DNA of 21,357 bases from SIG455 sp045589495 (GTDB lineage Bacteria > Bacillota > Clostridia > UMGS1810): NCBI GenBank assembly GCA_045589495.1, contig JAZNPF010000043.1, positions 1 to 21,357 on the forward strand, written 5' to 3'. Positions 1 through 8,594 of the stretch are shown one piece after another; position 1 is the first letter of the stretch, and every line of letters begins with the position of its first letter. The notes under the pieces were generated by a model, which worked only from the letters and a program-made list of their open reading frames with translations, searched no databases and was not told the origin of the DNA. Position numbers and translations under genes: made by a program.

Positions 1-19
1 CTTTGGTACGTTGTCTTGT

Positions 20-61
20 GATGCGAGTTGTTTTTCTCAAAACGAGCACCAACATCGCATC
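20..61. repeat. Imperfect inverted repeat at window edge
   Basis: The arms 20-30 (GATGCGAGTTG) and 50-61 (CAACATCGCATC) pair over 11 bp with one bulged A at 54, around a loop of about 19 nt. It could be the end of a structured RNA or of an upstream transcript cut off by the window. Two plus-strand frames stay open from the window edge to about 120 and 131, but neither has a start inside the window or a product I recognise. Confidence 0.4.
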
Positions 62-104
62 TATTTGTATCCGTTTTCAAACATTCCGTTTGCTACATCA
101 TCAA

Positions 105-140
105 AAAAGCATCAAATCATAGTTTTGATTTGATGCTTTT
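105..140. terminator. Intrinsic-terminator-like hairpin, possibly bidirectional
   Basis: A perfect 15-bp stem (105-119 with 126-140) closes a 6-nt loop. The plus-strand arm ends in TTTT, and on the minus strand the outer A-run at 103-108 becomes a U-run, so it could work in either direction. The stem is AT-rich, so it would be a fairly weak terminator. It probably ends a gene lying before the window and insulates the 388 promoter. Confidence 0.6.
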
Positions 141-283
141 GAAATTTAAGAGTATTTTACTCTTTGTTTAATGCGTATCAAAATTTATACTATATAGTAT
201 TTCTTAGTAATCTTCTATTATTATGTGGTTACATTGCTAATTACTAGATTATTAAAATAGAATTAGTTTCAATATCCGTAATG

Positions 284-306
284 AATGATAAATATTCAAA
301 ATTGAA
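284..306 (+). promoter_or_regulatory. Candidate operator shared with 6868-6890
   Basis: This 23-bp stretch matches 6868-6890 at 20 of 23 positions; the differences are at 289, 294 and 298. The core is TTCAAAATTGAA at 295-306. Its last five bases are the first five of the predicted -35 box (302-307), the usual place for an AraC-type activator site. That the AraC-type protein encoded at 4505-6727 binds here is inference from the shared sequence and gene neighbourhood. Confidence 0.55.
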
Positions 307-330
307 TTTTTTAATAATTACATTTAAAAT
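302..330 (+). promoter_or_regulatory. Predicted sigma-A promoter of unit A
   Basis: A -35 box TTGAAT (302-307) and a -10 box TAAAAT (325-330) are separated by 17 bp. Transcription would start near 337, giving a leader of about 50 nt before the start codon at 388. The region 141-387 is very AT-rich, holds no coding frame I can support, and contains another TATAAT at 336-341 that lacks a well-spaced -35. Confidence 0.5.
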
Positions 331-387
331 ATAAATATAATAATAGAAAAGATTTCAAGACATATGTAATTAATTTGGAGGTGCGTT

Positions 388-3300
388 ATGAAAAAAATTC
401 TATCTGTAATTTTAATATTAGCTTTATGTATAAATGTTTTACCGGCATATGCGATTCGGGGCGAACTTTATGCTGAAGGAGGATTTGCCAGCCGATTCTT
501 GTCACATACAGATGATTTAACTTTTAAAGCAACACTTAGTAATACATCATCAACCACCAAAAATGCGATTTTGTTTTTTGCTAAGTATTCAGATGGAAAT
601 TTACAAGATGTTGACATAATACATAAAGAAAATTTGAAACCAGGTAAAACGGAAATCATAGAAACAACATCTGTATTTAATAATGAAACGGATAAAGTAA
701 GTGCCTTTTTGTTTGACGGCTTTTCTAAATTGGTTCCTCTATTTAGAAGTGATGCAATTTTGGAGGAATATGAATCTCTGTTCAGCACGGTTTTGAACAA
801 AAATCTGAATACCAAAGTTGAAACTAGTATACCAAACGCCGATGAATTGTCGATACGTTTCCCTATAAATATTGAGTTTTCATATGAGGCTGATGGGGGG
901 CCTGTTGGAGGAGGAGGCATGTTAGCTGAATTTGAAGAGGGAGGCCCAGGAGAAATATATATTAAAACTGCAAAGCAAGCGAGCGAGGATATAGTTTTAT
1001 ATAAACAGTTTCGAACGGTAAGAGTTATTGACCCTTATGGAAAAGTTGTTTGCTATTATGATTTTAGTGAAAAAGATTTGGAAAGTGAAGAAATAATTTT
1101 ATCGGTGCCCGAGGGACCTGCCGGAATTTGGACAATATCTTATACAGGTGGTAAAGGTACATCAGATCTTTTGACTTTTGGCATCCCTGAAAGTAGTGCT
1201 TGGGGTGTGAGAGGAGAAATGACCTTTAAGTTTTTACCATATACTCCCAGAGAGTGGTTTATTTATGTGCCGAGTAAATCTACGGCTACTAAGATAAAAA
1301 CACGGGGATATACCGCAGCACTTACCTTATACGATGAGAATGGGACTCTGCTTGAGGAAACAGCATCCCCCTCTGAAATTAATAAAACAACATATTATAA
1401 TTATGAACTCCCAATTGAAAACTCCGATGTGGTTTGGAGTTTGAAAAATAGCCGATCAATGGGACACCAACTTACATCGGAAACCATCACTTTTGCAACC
1501 GGAATACCGGGACTTTTGTGTCCGACAAAAGAAATGGCACTCAAATTGAAAGGCGGTACAACGGAATCAAGTGATGGAATTCTGCTTGGAGGAGAGTATC
1601 AGAAAAGAGTCAGAGAAGCAATGCTGCGTCATAAAGATGATGATTTGAATGTACAGTTGGACTTTCCTTCTGAAATCCCATCTGAAATAAAAAATGAGGA
1701 CTTAGATACAGAAGCCTTGTTTTATGGGATTTATGGCGGACTTTCAGCATTGCAGTGCGGACTTGAAAAGCAAGTTTTGGATTGCTCAAGTCCGTATTAT
1801 GGAGCATTTACCGGAGATGAAAATGATTTTTCCGTGAGTTATGAAGGATTTGATTATGGCACCCGCCACACAATGGGGCATACAGCAGGATTGGCAGCAC
1901 TTAGTGCTGTACCTACTAAATTAAATCCCGCATATGGAAATAAGACCTTAATGACTCGTTCTCTCCTTGCTGCTTTTTGCCATTTTGCCGCGTTATCACC
2001 AGATATGATGCTTAGGGAATATAGCGGTTCGAAGACAACATTTGGACCAATGGGACATGTATTCTTTATATATCCGGCACTTGCTACGGGGTATGGTTTG
2101 CTAAAAGATAAACTACCCACAGAAGAGGCGGAACTTTGGCGTAATGGACTTGCCTTAGTTGGAGATAAGCTTGCTAATTATACCGCGAATCAGTCAAATC
2201 AATGGAGTTGTATTGTTTATGGGCACCTGCTTACATATCGTGTAACAGGGGAGGAACGTTTTTTATCATATTTTGAACGTGCGATAGATGCTTTTATAAA
2301 GGAAAATAAAGATTATAATGGTTCATTTGGGCAGCATGCATCCGGATATTATTTGGAGCATTATGCTCCGAGTGGTTCATATCAAGATTTATCTCTGCAT
2401 AATATAGCAGCATCATATCTTGATTATCGTAAACTTAAAAATGCTGACGACCAATTGGTTATTGGATTAGAAGAGTCGATTAAAAGAGCGATTACATATG
2501 AAAGTCTTTTTTGGCTAAAACAGCCGAATGGAGAGGTGATTTCTCCTACTTCAGTTAATCTTCGCTCTCCGATTGAAATGATATCGAATTGCGGATTCCC
2601 GGGAACTTTTTTAGCAGCAATTGCCTTTCCTGAAGCAAATGGTTTAATTGATATGCTTCCTTACAATGCTGAAAATTATTCATATGGGACGACAATGCCT
2701 CACATTGGATTAAATAAGCCTGAATTGGCAAGAAAGATTATAGAGGCAGGTCTTATTGTTAAAGACACATCAACAAAGCAAGAGGAAATTACTGGCTCAT
2801 GGGTGCCCAGATTATACGAAGCATATGCACATACTGAAAGGGTAACTGAAAAAAATATACCACCAATATATGAGGTTCAAAAAGTATGGGATTTAGATGG
2901 AACAACTGCAATGAAGAAAAATGGTTGGTATGTGCTTACTCCTTATGCTGTACGTACTTCGGATGGGTCTAAAAGAAGCGGATTGCCTGCTGCTATATGG
3001 AACGAAGAACTCGGCGCAATTTTAACATCGATGAATCTTTCAGCCAGTGATATATCACAGTCAGCACATTCGAGGCTTGAAATTATAACGGAAGATGGCA
3101 CATATAAAACAGAGCATGAAAATGGTTCTTTTTCTTGGCTTGTATATGGTGAAAGTTTTAAAATTACACAAGAAGTGGGAACTTTGGGAACTGCAGAAAT
3201 TATAACGGAAATAAATGATAGCGGATTGAATTTGAAAGTTTTATTTACAAATACAAGTGATGAAAATATAGAAAATGCATATGTGGTTCTTCCTATTAAT

Positions 3301-3492
3301 GTATCTAATGGTGATACAACTATTTCGAATGATATTCTCACTTATACAGTAGGAGACAGTACTATGCAAATTAGTTGTTCAGGTTTAGATTGGGCTGGAG
3401 AAAAAGTTATTACTAATGCAGGATACGTTAGAGAACTTAAAATCCCGGTTACATCAGGAATAAGTAGCAATATAGAATTTGTGCTGAAATAA
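388..3492 (+). CDS. Large secreted protein, candidate alpha/alpha-toroid polysaccharide lyase
   Basis: The 1034-residue product has a signal peptide (residues 1-22, ending PAYA) and no SLH domain, LPXTG motif or lipobox, so it should be secreted and free. Residues about 25-110 look like a small beta domain common in clostridial secreted proteins, and about 160-390 is also beta-rich. Residues about 410-800 are helical with conserved-looking polar clusters: RHTMGH (493-498), NQSNQW (601-606) and NGSFGQH (644-650), followed by Y654, Y655, E657, Y659 and GSY (663-665). The C-terminal part, about 860-1034, looks like a beta sandwich. This order is typical of toroid-type polysaccharide lyases. H650 followed by Y659 repeats the His-x8-Tyr spacing of PL8 lyases, and N601 or N604 could be the Asn, but I cannot assign a family. 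The start has GGAGGTG at 377-383. The ROK kinase gene follows after 34 bp. Confidence 0.6.
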   Translation: MKKILSVILILALCINVLPAYAIRGELYAEGGFASRFLSHTDDLTFKATLSNTSSTTKNAILFFAKYSDGNLQDVDIIHKENLKPGKTEIIETTSVFNNETDKVSAFLFDGFSKLVPLFRSDAILEEYESLFSTVLNKNLNTKVETSIPNADELSIRFPINIEFSYEADGGPVGGGGMLAEFEEGGPGEIYIKTAKQASEDIVLYKQFRTVRVIDPYGKVVCYYDFSEKDLESEEIILSVPEGPAGIWTISYTGGKGTSDLLTFGIPESSAWGVRGEMTFKFLPYTPREWFIYVPSKSTATKIKTRGYTAALTLYDENGTLLEETASPSEINKTTYYNYELPIENSDVVWSLKNSRSMGHQLTSETITFATGIPGLLCPTKEMALKLKGGTTESSDGILLGGEYQKRVREAMLRHKDDDLNVQLDFPSEIPSEIKNEDLDTEALFYGIYGGLSALQCGLEKQVLDCSSPYYGAFTGDENDFSVSYEGFDYGTRHTMGHTAGLAALSAVPTKLNPAYGNKTLMTRSLLAAFCHFAALSPDMMLREYSGSKTTFGPMGHVFFIYPALATGYGLLKDKLPTEEAELWRNGLALVGDKLANYTANQSNQWSCIVYGHLLTYRVTGEERFLSYFERAIDAFIKENKDYNGSFGQHASGYYLEHYAPSGSYQDLSLHNIAASYLDYRKLKNADDQLVIGLEESIKRAITYESLFWLKQPNGEVISPTSVNLRSPIEMISNCGFPGTFLAAIAFPEANGLIDMLPYNAENYSYGTTMPHIGLNKPELARKIIEAGLIVKDTSTKQEEITGSWVPRLYEAYAHTERVTEKNIPPIYEVQKVWDLDGTTAMKKNGWYVLTPYAVRTSDGSKRSGLPAAIWNEELGAILTSMNLSASDISQSAHSRLEIITEDGTYKTEHENGSFSWLVYGESFKITQEVGTLGTAEIITEINDSGLNLKVLFTNTSDENIENAYVVLPINVSNGDTTISNDILTYTVGDSTMQISCSGLDWAGEKVITNAGYVRELKIPVTSGISSNIEFVLK

Positions 3493-3526
3493 GTGTTAAT
3501 AATTAATTGAGAAAGGTATGAACTAA

Positions 3527-4450
3527 ATGTATATAGGTATTGACTTGGGTGGGACAAATATTGCTGCAGGAATTGTTGAAAAGAATGGTAAAATTTTAAC
3601 TAAAGATTCATGCCCTACTTTTGCCAATCGTCATTATTCTGAAGTTATAAAGGACATGGCTGACCTTTGTTTTGAATTGACTAAAAAAGGGGACTTTTCT
3701 ATTAATGATATTACTGAAATAGGCATTGGCAGTCCCGGGGCAGTAGATGGCAGAGCAGGTATTGTGTTAGACTCGGGCAATCTTAATTGGAATAATGTGC
3801 CTTTGGCAAGCGAATTTAAAAAGTATATTAATGTGCCTATCAAATTAGAAAATGATGCTAATTCAGCTGCATACGGCGAATATTTCTTTAATGGATATAA
3901 TGCTGAAAGTTTTATTGCTGTAACATTGGGAACTGGTATAGGTAGTGGTATAATCATAAATAATAATATTTATAGAGGCTTAAACGGTGCTGGTGGCGAA
4001 CTGGGGCATTTCACTTTCATACATGAAGGGGAAAAATGTCCTTGCGGGAATTATGGGTGTTGGGAAACTTATGCATCTGTTACTGCCTTGATCAGACAGA
4101 CGAAGGATGCAATAAAAGAATATCCAAATAGTTCAATGGCAAGATACGAAATAATTAACGGGAAAACTGCTTTTGATGAAGCAAAATCGGGAGATAAAGT
4201 AGCACAGAAGGTAGTTAATAAATATATAGAATATGTTGCCGGTGGAATATTAAGTATAGTTAATACATTACGTCCTGATGTTATTGTAATTGGTGGTGGT
4301 ATCAGCAAAGAAGGCGACTATTTGATTGAACCTGTGAAAAAATATATAAATAATCATACGAACTGTAAAAGTGTTGAAGTGCCTGAAATAAAAGCCGCAA
4401 CATTAGGAAATGATGCCGGAATAATCGGCGCGGCACTTTTTCCAATATAA
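3527..4450 (+). CDS. ROK family sugar kinase (glucokinase-like)
   Basis: The 307-residue product is a cytoplasmic ROK-type hexose kinase that phosphorylates a sugar with ATP. It opens with the phosphate-binding motif DLGGTN (6-11), carries the catalytic-base segment ENDAN with D110, and has the ROK zinc site: H161 in GELGH, then C171, C173 and C178 in CPCGNYGC followed by E180. A late glycine-rich segment (VIGGGI) is also typical. There is no N-terminal helix-turn-helix, so it is a kinase and not a ROK repressor. Length fits the family. GAAAGG at 3511-3516 precedes the start by 10 nt. It lies 34 bp after the candidate lyase gene with no terminator between, so the two are probably co-transcribed. 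The sugar (glucose, N-acetylhexosamine or mannose) cannot be read from the sequence. Confidence 0.9.
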   Translation: MYIGIDLGGTNIAAGIVEKNGKILTKDSCPTFANRHYSEVIKDMADLCFELTKKGDFSINDITEIGIGSPGAVDGRAGIVLDSGNLNWNNVPLASEFKKYINVPIKLENDANSAAYGEYFFNGYNAESFIAVTLGTGIGSGIIINNNIYRGLNGAGGELGHFTFIHEGEKCPCGNYGCWETYASVTALIRQTKDAIKEYPNSSMARYEIINGKTAFDEAKSGDKVAQKVVNKYIEYVAGGILSIVNTLRPDVIVIGGGISKEGDYLIEPVKKYINNHTNCKSVEVPEIKAATLGNDAGIIGAALFPI

Positions 4451-4459
4451 AATCAATAT

Positions 4460-4502
4460 AAAAAATTCCATAGTTTCACATATTGGAACTATGGAATTTT
4501 TT
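4460..4502. terminator. Bidirectional intrinsic terminator
   Basis: The arms 4460-4475 and 4487-4502 form a perfect 16-bp stem, extendable by one G-U and one C-G pair to a 7-nt loop. Each strand ends in a run of six Ts. It fills the 54-bp gap between the convergent stops of the ROK kinase gene and the AraC-type regulator gene and should serve both. Confidence 0.9.
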
Positions 4503-4504
4503 GT

Positions 4505-6727
4505 TTATTTAGTCCGGCGGAAATTTCCGGGTGAAATTCCTTCTGCTTTCTTGAATGCTGTCACAAATACACTGCTGTTGGAGTAACCAACGTTTTCAGC
4601 TATTTCATTTATGAGCATGTTTGAATTAACAAGAAGATCTTTGGCTATAGAAAGACGATAATTTTGAATGTAAGAGGAAAGCATTTCTCCTGTTTCCTGT
4701 TTAAATATCTTTGAGATATGCTGCGGTGTTTTATTAAGTGTATATGCAATTTGTGCAACCGAAAGATTTGCATCATGGTAGTTCTCTTTTATAATATTTA
4801 TAATTTCATCGCTTATCCTTTTTTCTTTCGACGAGTAATGGCTACATAAAAGGATAACAGCATCTTCAAGTTTTTTAGTTACGGAAAATATGTCCGAATC
4901 AACTGATAAGAATGATAATATCTGTTTTTTGAATTCTTGGTCGTTAATATTATCTAATAACCTCATTATAGTAGAAAAAATATCATAAATCAGCATATTT
5001 GCAGCAGAAGCAGATAAATGTTTCTTAAGATTTCTTTGGAAAATTTCATTGATATACTCATGTGCCTGCTGAGTTTTTGCACTGGTGATAGAGTTAATGA
5101 TTTTGTTTTCATCAGATACAGTATAGATGTATGATTTGTCTAATCCATTAATTGTTTCAAATGAAATACAATTTTCATCACCAAACATGAACTGATGCTT
5201 GAACACCGCATCACATTCTTCATTTGCAGCCACTGTTTTATAAGGATTTGTATATTTTTGAGAAATTGCAAGCGAAGTTTCAATATACGTAAAATCTTTC
5301 ACCTTTTCACGCAAATCTTTTAAAGTATTGTGCAAATCGTGTGTATCGTCGGTGTTAGTCTTGATTATAAAACACACTTCGTTATTTACTGTACAATGAT
5401 ATGCATCATATTTTTGCAGTAAGGTATCTTGTGCCACGTTTATTATAAGAAAAAACGCACTGTCAATAGGTGACTGACTTCCTACATCGCTTTCCGTAGG
5501 GAAAAGTCCCCTGCAATTTGTTATTTTGTATTTTGACAAAATCAAATAATCAGAGTCGAAAATTATATGGTTATCAGCAAGTAAAGATTCTGTAAAGGCA
5601 TTGTGAAGAACATTTCCGTCTATTAGGCGTTTTATTATTGTAGTTTGTGATAGTTCACGTTTTTGCGCTTCAAGCATATCTTTTTCGTTAATAAGTCGCT
5701 TTATGTTACGTGTGATATCAGAAATTTCTTTTGTATTGCGAATGCTTTTCTTTCCAAAAATGGAAAGTATGGATTGAATTGGAGTATAGTTTTTCTTTGT
5801 AAAATAATAAGCCAGGCAGAAGCAAATAATAATTCCTGATATATTTGCAAATAAGAATATGTTCTTGATTTTTGAGAAACGGCTCCAGTACTCGTTGTAA
5901 GGTGCAAAAAACACATATGTCCAATCAGAAAAGGAGGATTTTGACGGTAACACAATATAGCGTTCGTTATTTTGTGTATCGTAAAAATAATCATCCTTCG
6001 TTCGATTATATATATCGAAATCTTCAACAAACAATTCGTTTTGTTTATAAATTATTTTCCCATTTCCGTTATAAATCGTTAAATTATTCCTGCGTATAAA
6101 ATCATTTTTTTGATTGTAAGACATGGAAAGAGGTGACATCAGTATTATACTGTAAGGTTCCCCATATGATGTTTCTGCTTTTTTGCAACTAAACAGAAAT
6201 GGCATATACATATCATCTTGTAATAATTTGTTATCAATGAAAAAATAAGGGTCTTTTGAAGAGTAAATACTGTGTAACCATTCATCGTAGGATAAATTCC
6301 CGTTAGAATGGTATGTATTGTACATAAGTTGTGGTTTTACTGCGTTATTTAATGAAATAATTAAATCTCTTTGTGGAAAATATACGTAAAAAGAGTCAAT
6401 AATTCCCGAAAGCAACGTGATTTTTTGGATTTCATTTATTTGAGTTTTATATTTTTGATACACAACTGTATTATTTTTTTGCATTAGATTTTTATCGTCA
6501 AATAAGTCGGCAACAGCAATTGAAGATGCACACTGGCTTAAAATATTAAGATTTGAATCTATATTATTCTTTATTTGTTGTACGGAATCATTTTGTACAG
6601 TGACGAGTATCTCTTTAAAACTACTGTTATAGACCATAAATGACATATTAAACAGTATGAAAGAAAAAAGTGTAACAAATATATAAGACAAAAGCCAGTG
6701 ATGTTTTACATTAAAAAAATCTTTCAT
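4505..6727 (-). CDS. Membrane-bound AraC-family sensor-regulator (YesS-like architecture)
   Basis: The 740-residue product combines an extracellular sensor with a DNA-binding output in one chain. A membrane segment near residues 13-35 is followed by an extracytoplasmic region of about 250 residues, probably Cache-like, and a second membrane segment near 289-312. A cytoplasmic linker and middle region come next, and an AraC/XylS double helix-turn-helix occupies about 640-740, with SVAQIAYTLNKTPQHISKIF as the first recognition unit and INEIAENVGYSNSSVFVTAF as the second. B. subtilis YesS has a similar size and plan and activates a pectin-fragment importer cluster. The start has AAGGAAGG (6733-6740 on this strand). 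The gene sits between the two transcription units and diverges from the importer genes, so it probably activates one or both in response to an oligosaccharide. The ligand is unknown. Confidence 0.88.
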   Translation of the reverse strand: MKDFFNVKHHWLLSYIFVTLFSFILFNMSFMVYNSSFKEILVTVQNDSVQQIKNNIDSNLNILSQCASSIAVADLFDDKNLMQKNNTVVYQKYKTQINEIQKITLLSGIIDSFYVYFPQRDLIISLNNAVKPQLMYNTYHSNGNLSYDEWLHSIYSSKDPYFFIDNKLLQDDMYMPFLFSCKKAETSYGEPYSIILMSPLSMSYNQKNDFIRRNNLTIYNGNGKIIYKQNELFVEDFDIYNRTKDDYFYDTQNNERYIVLPSKSSFSDWTYVFFAPYNEYWSRFSKIKNIFLFANISGIIICFCLAYYFTKKNYTPIQSILSIFGKKSIRNTKEISDITRNIKRLINEKDMLEAQKRELSQTTIIKRLIDGNVLHNAFTESLLADNHIIFDSDYLILSKYKITNCRGLFPTESDVGSQSPIDSAFFLIINVAQDTLLQKYDAYHCTVNNEVCFIIKTNTDDTHDLHNTLKDLREKVKDFTYIETSLAISQKYTNPYKTVAANEECDAVFKHQFMFGDENCISFETINGLDKSYIYTVSDENKIINSITSAKTQQAHEYINEIFQRNLKKHLSASAANMLIYDIFSTIMRLLDNINDQEFKKQILSFLSVDSDIFSVTKKLEDAVILLCSHYSSKEKRISDEIINIIKENYHDANLSVAQIAYTLNKTPQHISKIFKQETGEMLSSYIQNYRLSIAKDLLVNSNMLINEIAENVGYSNSSVFVTAFKKAEGISPGNFRRTK

Positions 6728-6815
6728 TTGTACCTTCCTTTTCTTTGCTATTCGATTAAGGCAATAGCGTTTTAAAAAATTGATTTTTGCAGATACCTGT
6801 TGATTTCATATGATT

Positions 6816-6844
6816 ATTATACTACTGAAATGGCGGAATATCAA
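6816..6844 (-). promoter_or_regulatory. Predicted promoter of the AraC-type regulator gene
   Basis: On the minus strand a -35 box TTGATA (6839-6844) and a perfect -10 box TATAAT (6816-6821) are 17 bp apart. The start would be near 6809, leaving a leader of about 80 nt. It diverges from the importer promoter, and the two -35 boxes lie about 41 bp apart with the candidate operator between them. Confidence 0.65.
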
Positions 6845-6867
6845 TAAAAGGCTACAAATTCAAAATA

Positions 6868-6890
6868 AATGACAAATTTTCGAAATTGAA
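6868..6890 (+). promoter_or_regulatory. Candidate operator shared with 284-306
   Basis: This 23-bp element differs from 284-306 only at 6873, 6878 and 6882. Its core is TTCGAAATTGAA (6879-6890), ending inside the -35 box of the importer promoter, exactly as in the first copy. A second ACAAATT at 6854-6860 lies 18 bp upstream of the ACAAATT inside the element (6872-6878), which could be a further half-site. Binding by the adjacent AraC-type regulator is inferred. Confidence 0.6.
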
Positions 6891-6914
6891 AATATAGTAG
6901 GGTAGTTTTATAAT
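6886..6914 (+). promoter_or_regulatory. Predicted sigma-A promoter of unit B
   Basis: A -35 box TTGAAA (6886-6891) and a consensus -10 box TATAAT (6909-6914) are separated by 17 bp. The start would be near 6921 with a leader of about 55 nt. The same -35 type and spacing occur at the promoter of unit A. It probably drives all plus-strand genes from 6977 onward. Confidence 0.7.
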
Positions 6915-6976
6915 TATAAGTAATAAGACGGGGCTTTTTTTGCTTCAATTAAAGTCTAAAGAAAGGATTGTAAGTA

Positions 6977-8551
6977 ATGAAAAAATTTTTAAAAGTAATC
7001 GCATTAGTATTGACACTTAGTATATGTCTTTCGGGTTGTGGTACAAAGAGACAGGTGAATGTGAATAACGGAGAGTTAGAACCTGCAAAACTTGGTGACA
7101 GTTATCCTCTTGAATGTGAGGACACACTTGATGTGTGGGCAGATGCATCTGTGTATGCAGAATACACGAGTTATAAGGATCAGCCTTTTTACAATGACTT
7201 ACTTAAAAACACAGGTGTGAATGCCGAATTTCGTTTTCCGCCTCAGGGGCAGTCTTCAGAAGCATTTAACCTTTTAATTGCTTCAGGGGATATGCCGGAT
7301 GTAATTATTTATCAGTGGCTTTGGGTTCCAGGAGGACCGCAAAAGTTTATTGATGAAGGTTATATCAGACCTCTTAATGATGTTTTTGAAAAATACACTC
7401 CAAACATTTCAAAGTATTTAAGTGAAAATTCTGATATTGATCGAATGATTAAAACTGATGAACACCAGTATTATTGTTTCCCGTTTGTACGCGGTGATGA
7501 ATGGCTTACTACATATATGGGACCTGTGGTTCGCTCTGACCTATTGAAAAAGTATAACGTAGAGGTGCCAGTTACTATAGATGATTGGACAAATATGTTA
7601 ACTGTGTTCAAGGAAAATGGTGTAAAGTCTCCTTTGGCTCTTATCAGTGATAGACATTATCTTGCCAGCGGAACTAATGGATATTTTGATTTTTATATTG
7701 ATGAAGGTAAAGTTAAATATGGTCCAATTGAAAACGGATGGAAAGATTATATCAACGTTATGAACAAATGGTATAATTCCGGTTTGATTGATAAGGATTA
7801 CGGTAGTATTGATTCAACAATAATGAATCAAAAGGTTGCTCAAGGCGATGTCGGTGCAACGATTGGATCTGGTAGTAATATAGGAACATGGCTTTCTTCA
7901 GGAAAGAAACAAAATGAAAGTTTTGACCTTATTGGAATTTCCTATCCCGTTCCTGAAGAAGGAATGATAGCAAAATTCGGACAAAAGGATAATCTGTACA
8001 ATGGAGTAGGTTGTGCCGCAATTACTCAAAATTGCAAGAATGTTGAACTTGCTGCAAAATTTCTTGATTATTTCTATACTGAAGAGGGACGTATGCTTTC
8101 TAACTTTGGTACAGAAGGTGTAAGTTATGAAATGGTAAACGATGAGCCAAAATTCACAGATGCAGTATTTGATGAGTCAGGCTCTGCATCGTATATTGGT
8201 AAATATGCATGGAGCCATTCCACAGTACTTTCTATTCAGGACAGAAGAATGTATGAGCAGCGTCTTGCATATCCGCAGCAGAAAACAGCTATTGATGTTT
8301 GGCAGAACACAAATATGGCAGAGCATCGTATGCCTGTAATTTTGCCGAATAGTGAAGAATCATCAATGGAAGCAGATATATCGAATCAAATTGATACCTA
8401 TATGGAAGAGTTTTTCTTTGAATCAGTATCTGCACCTCAGCCACTTACGGATGAAGCGTTTGCTGCTTATGTTGAACAGATGAAAGCATTAGGTATTGAT
8501 CAACTCATAGAAATTTATAATACATGTGTTGAAAGATATAACAAACGCTAA
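6977..8551 (+). CDS. ABC importer substrate-binding lipoprotein (LplA/LipO type)
   Basis: The 524-residue product captures a sugar or oligosaccharide outside the membrane and hands it to the permeases encoded next. It begins with a lipoprotein signal peptide whose lipobox LSGC puts the lipidated cysteine at C21. The rest fits a large extracellular solute-binding protein of the family found with LplB and YtcP permeases: a dipeptide-rich lobe with repeated aromatic residues, the segment NLLIASGDMPDVI near residue 95-110, and a late WSHSTVLSIQDRRMYEQRL stretch. Length is normal for the family (about 490-560). GAAAGGA (6961-6967) lies 9 nt before the start. It is the first gene of unit B, the usual place for the binding protein. 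The ligand is probably an unsaturated oligosaccharide, judged only by the lyase and hydrolase genes in the same unit. Confidence 0.88.
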   Translation: MKKFLKVIALVLTLSICLSGCGTKRQVNVNNGELEPAKLGDSYPLECEDTLDVWADASVYAEYTSYKDQPFYNDLLKNTGVNAEFRFPPQGQSSEAFNLLIASGDMPDVIIYQWLWVPGGPQKFIDEGYIRPLNDVFEKYTPNISKYLSENSDIDRMIKTDEHQYYCFPFVRGDEWLTTYMGPVVRSDLLKKYNVEVPVTIDDWTNMLTVFKENGVKSPLALISDRHYLASGTNGYFDFYIDEGKVKYGPIENGWKDYINVMNKWYNSGLIDKDYGSIDSTIMNQKVAQGDVGATIGSGSNIGTWLSSGKKQNESFDLIGISYPVPEEGMIAKFGQKDNLYNGVGCAAITQNCKNVELAAKFLDYFYTEEGRMLSNFGTEGVSYEMVNDEPKFTDAVFDESGSASYIGKYAWSHSTVLSIQDRRMYEQRLAYPQQKTAIDVWQNTNMAEHRMPVILPNSEESSMEADISNQIDTYMEEFFFESVSAPQPLTDEAFAAYVEQMKALGIDQLIEIYNTCVERYNKR

Positions 8552-8594
8552 AAACATTACGGCAAAACACTTGAAAAAAGGAGAGAGATTTTTA

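Noticed and set aside
2..133. Plus-strand open frames at the left edge as the tail of an upstream gene
   Set aside because: Two frames are open at once, neither gives a recognisable sequence, and one stop lies in the terminator-like hairpin, so coding cannot be supported.
468..920. 150-codon open frame on the minus strand inside the 388-3492 gene
   Set aside because: It lies entirely within a gene with a signal peptide and strong ribosome binding site, lacks its own binding site and resembles no protein. The same holds for the other opposite-strand frames inside coding genes.
5872..6099. 75-codon plus-strand frame inside the AraC-type regulator gene
   Set aside because: It is antisense to the sensor region of a well-supported regulator, and its product has no recognisable features.
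8526..8594. Longer start for the LplB-type permease
   Set aside because: It would overlap the binding-protein gene and lacks a suitable ribosome binding site; the ATG at 8595 has AAGGAG upstream and gives the usual family length.
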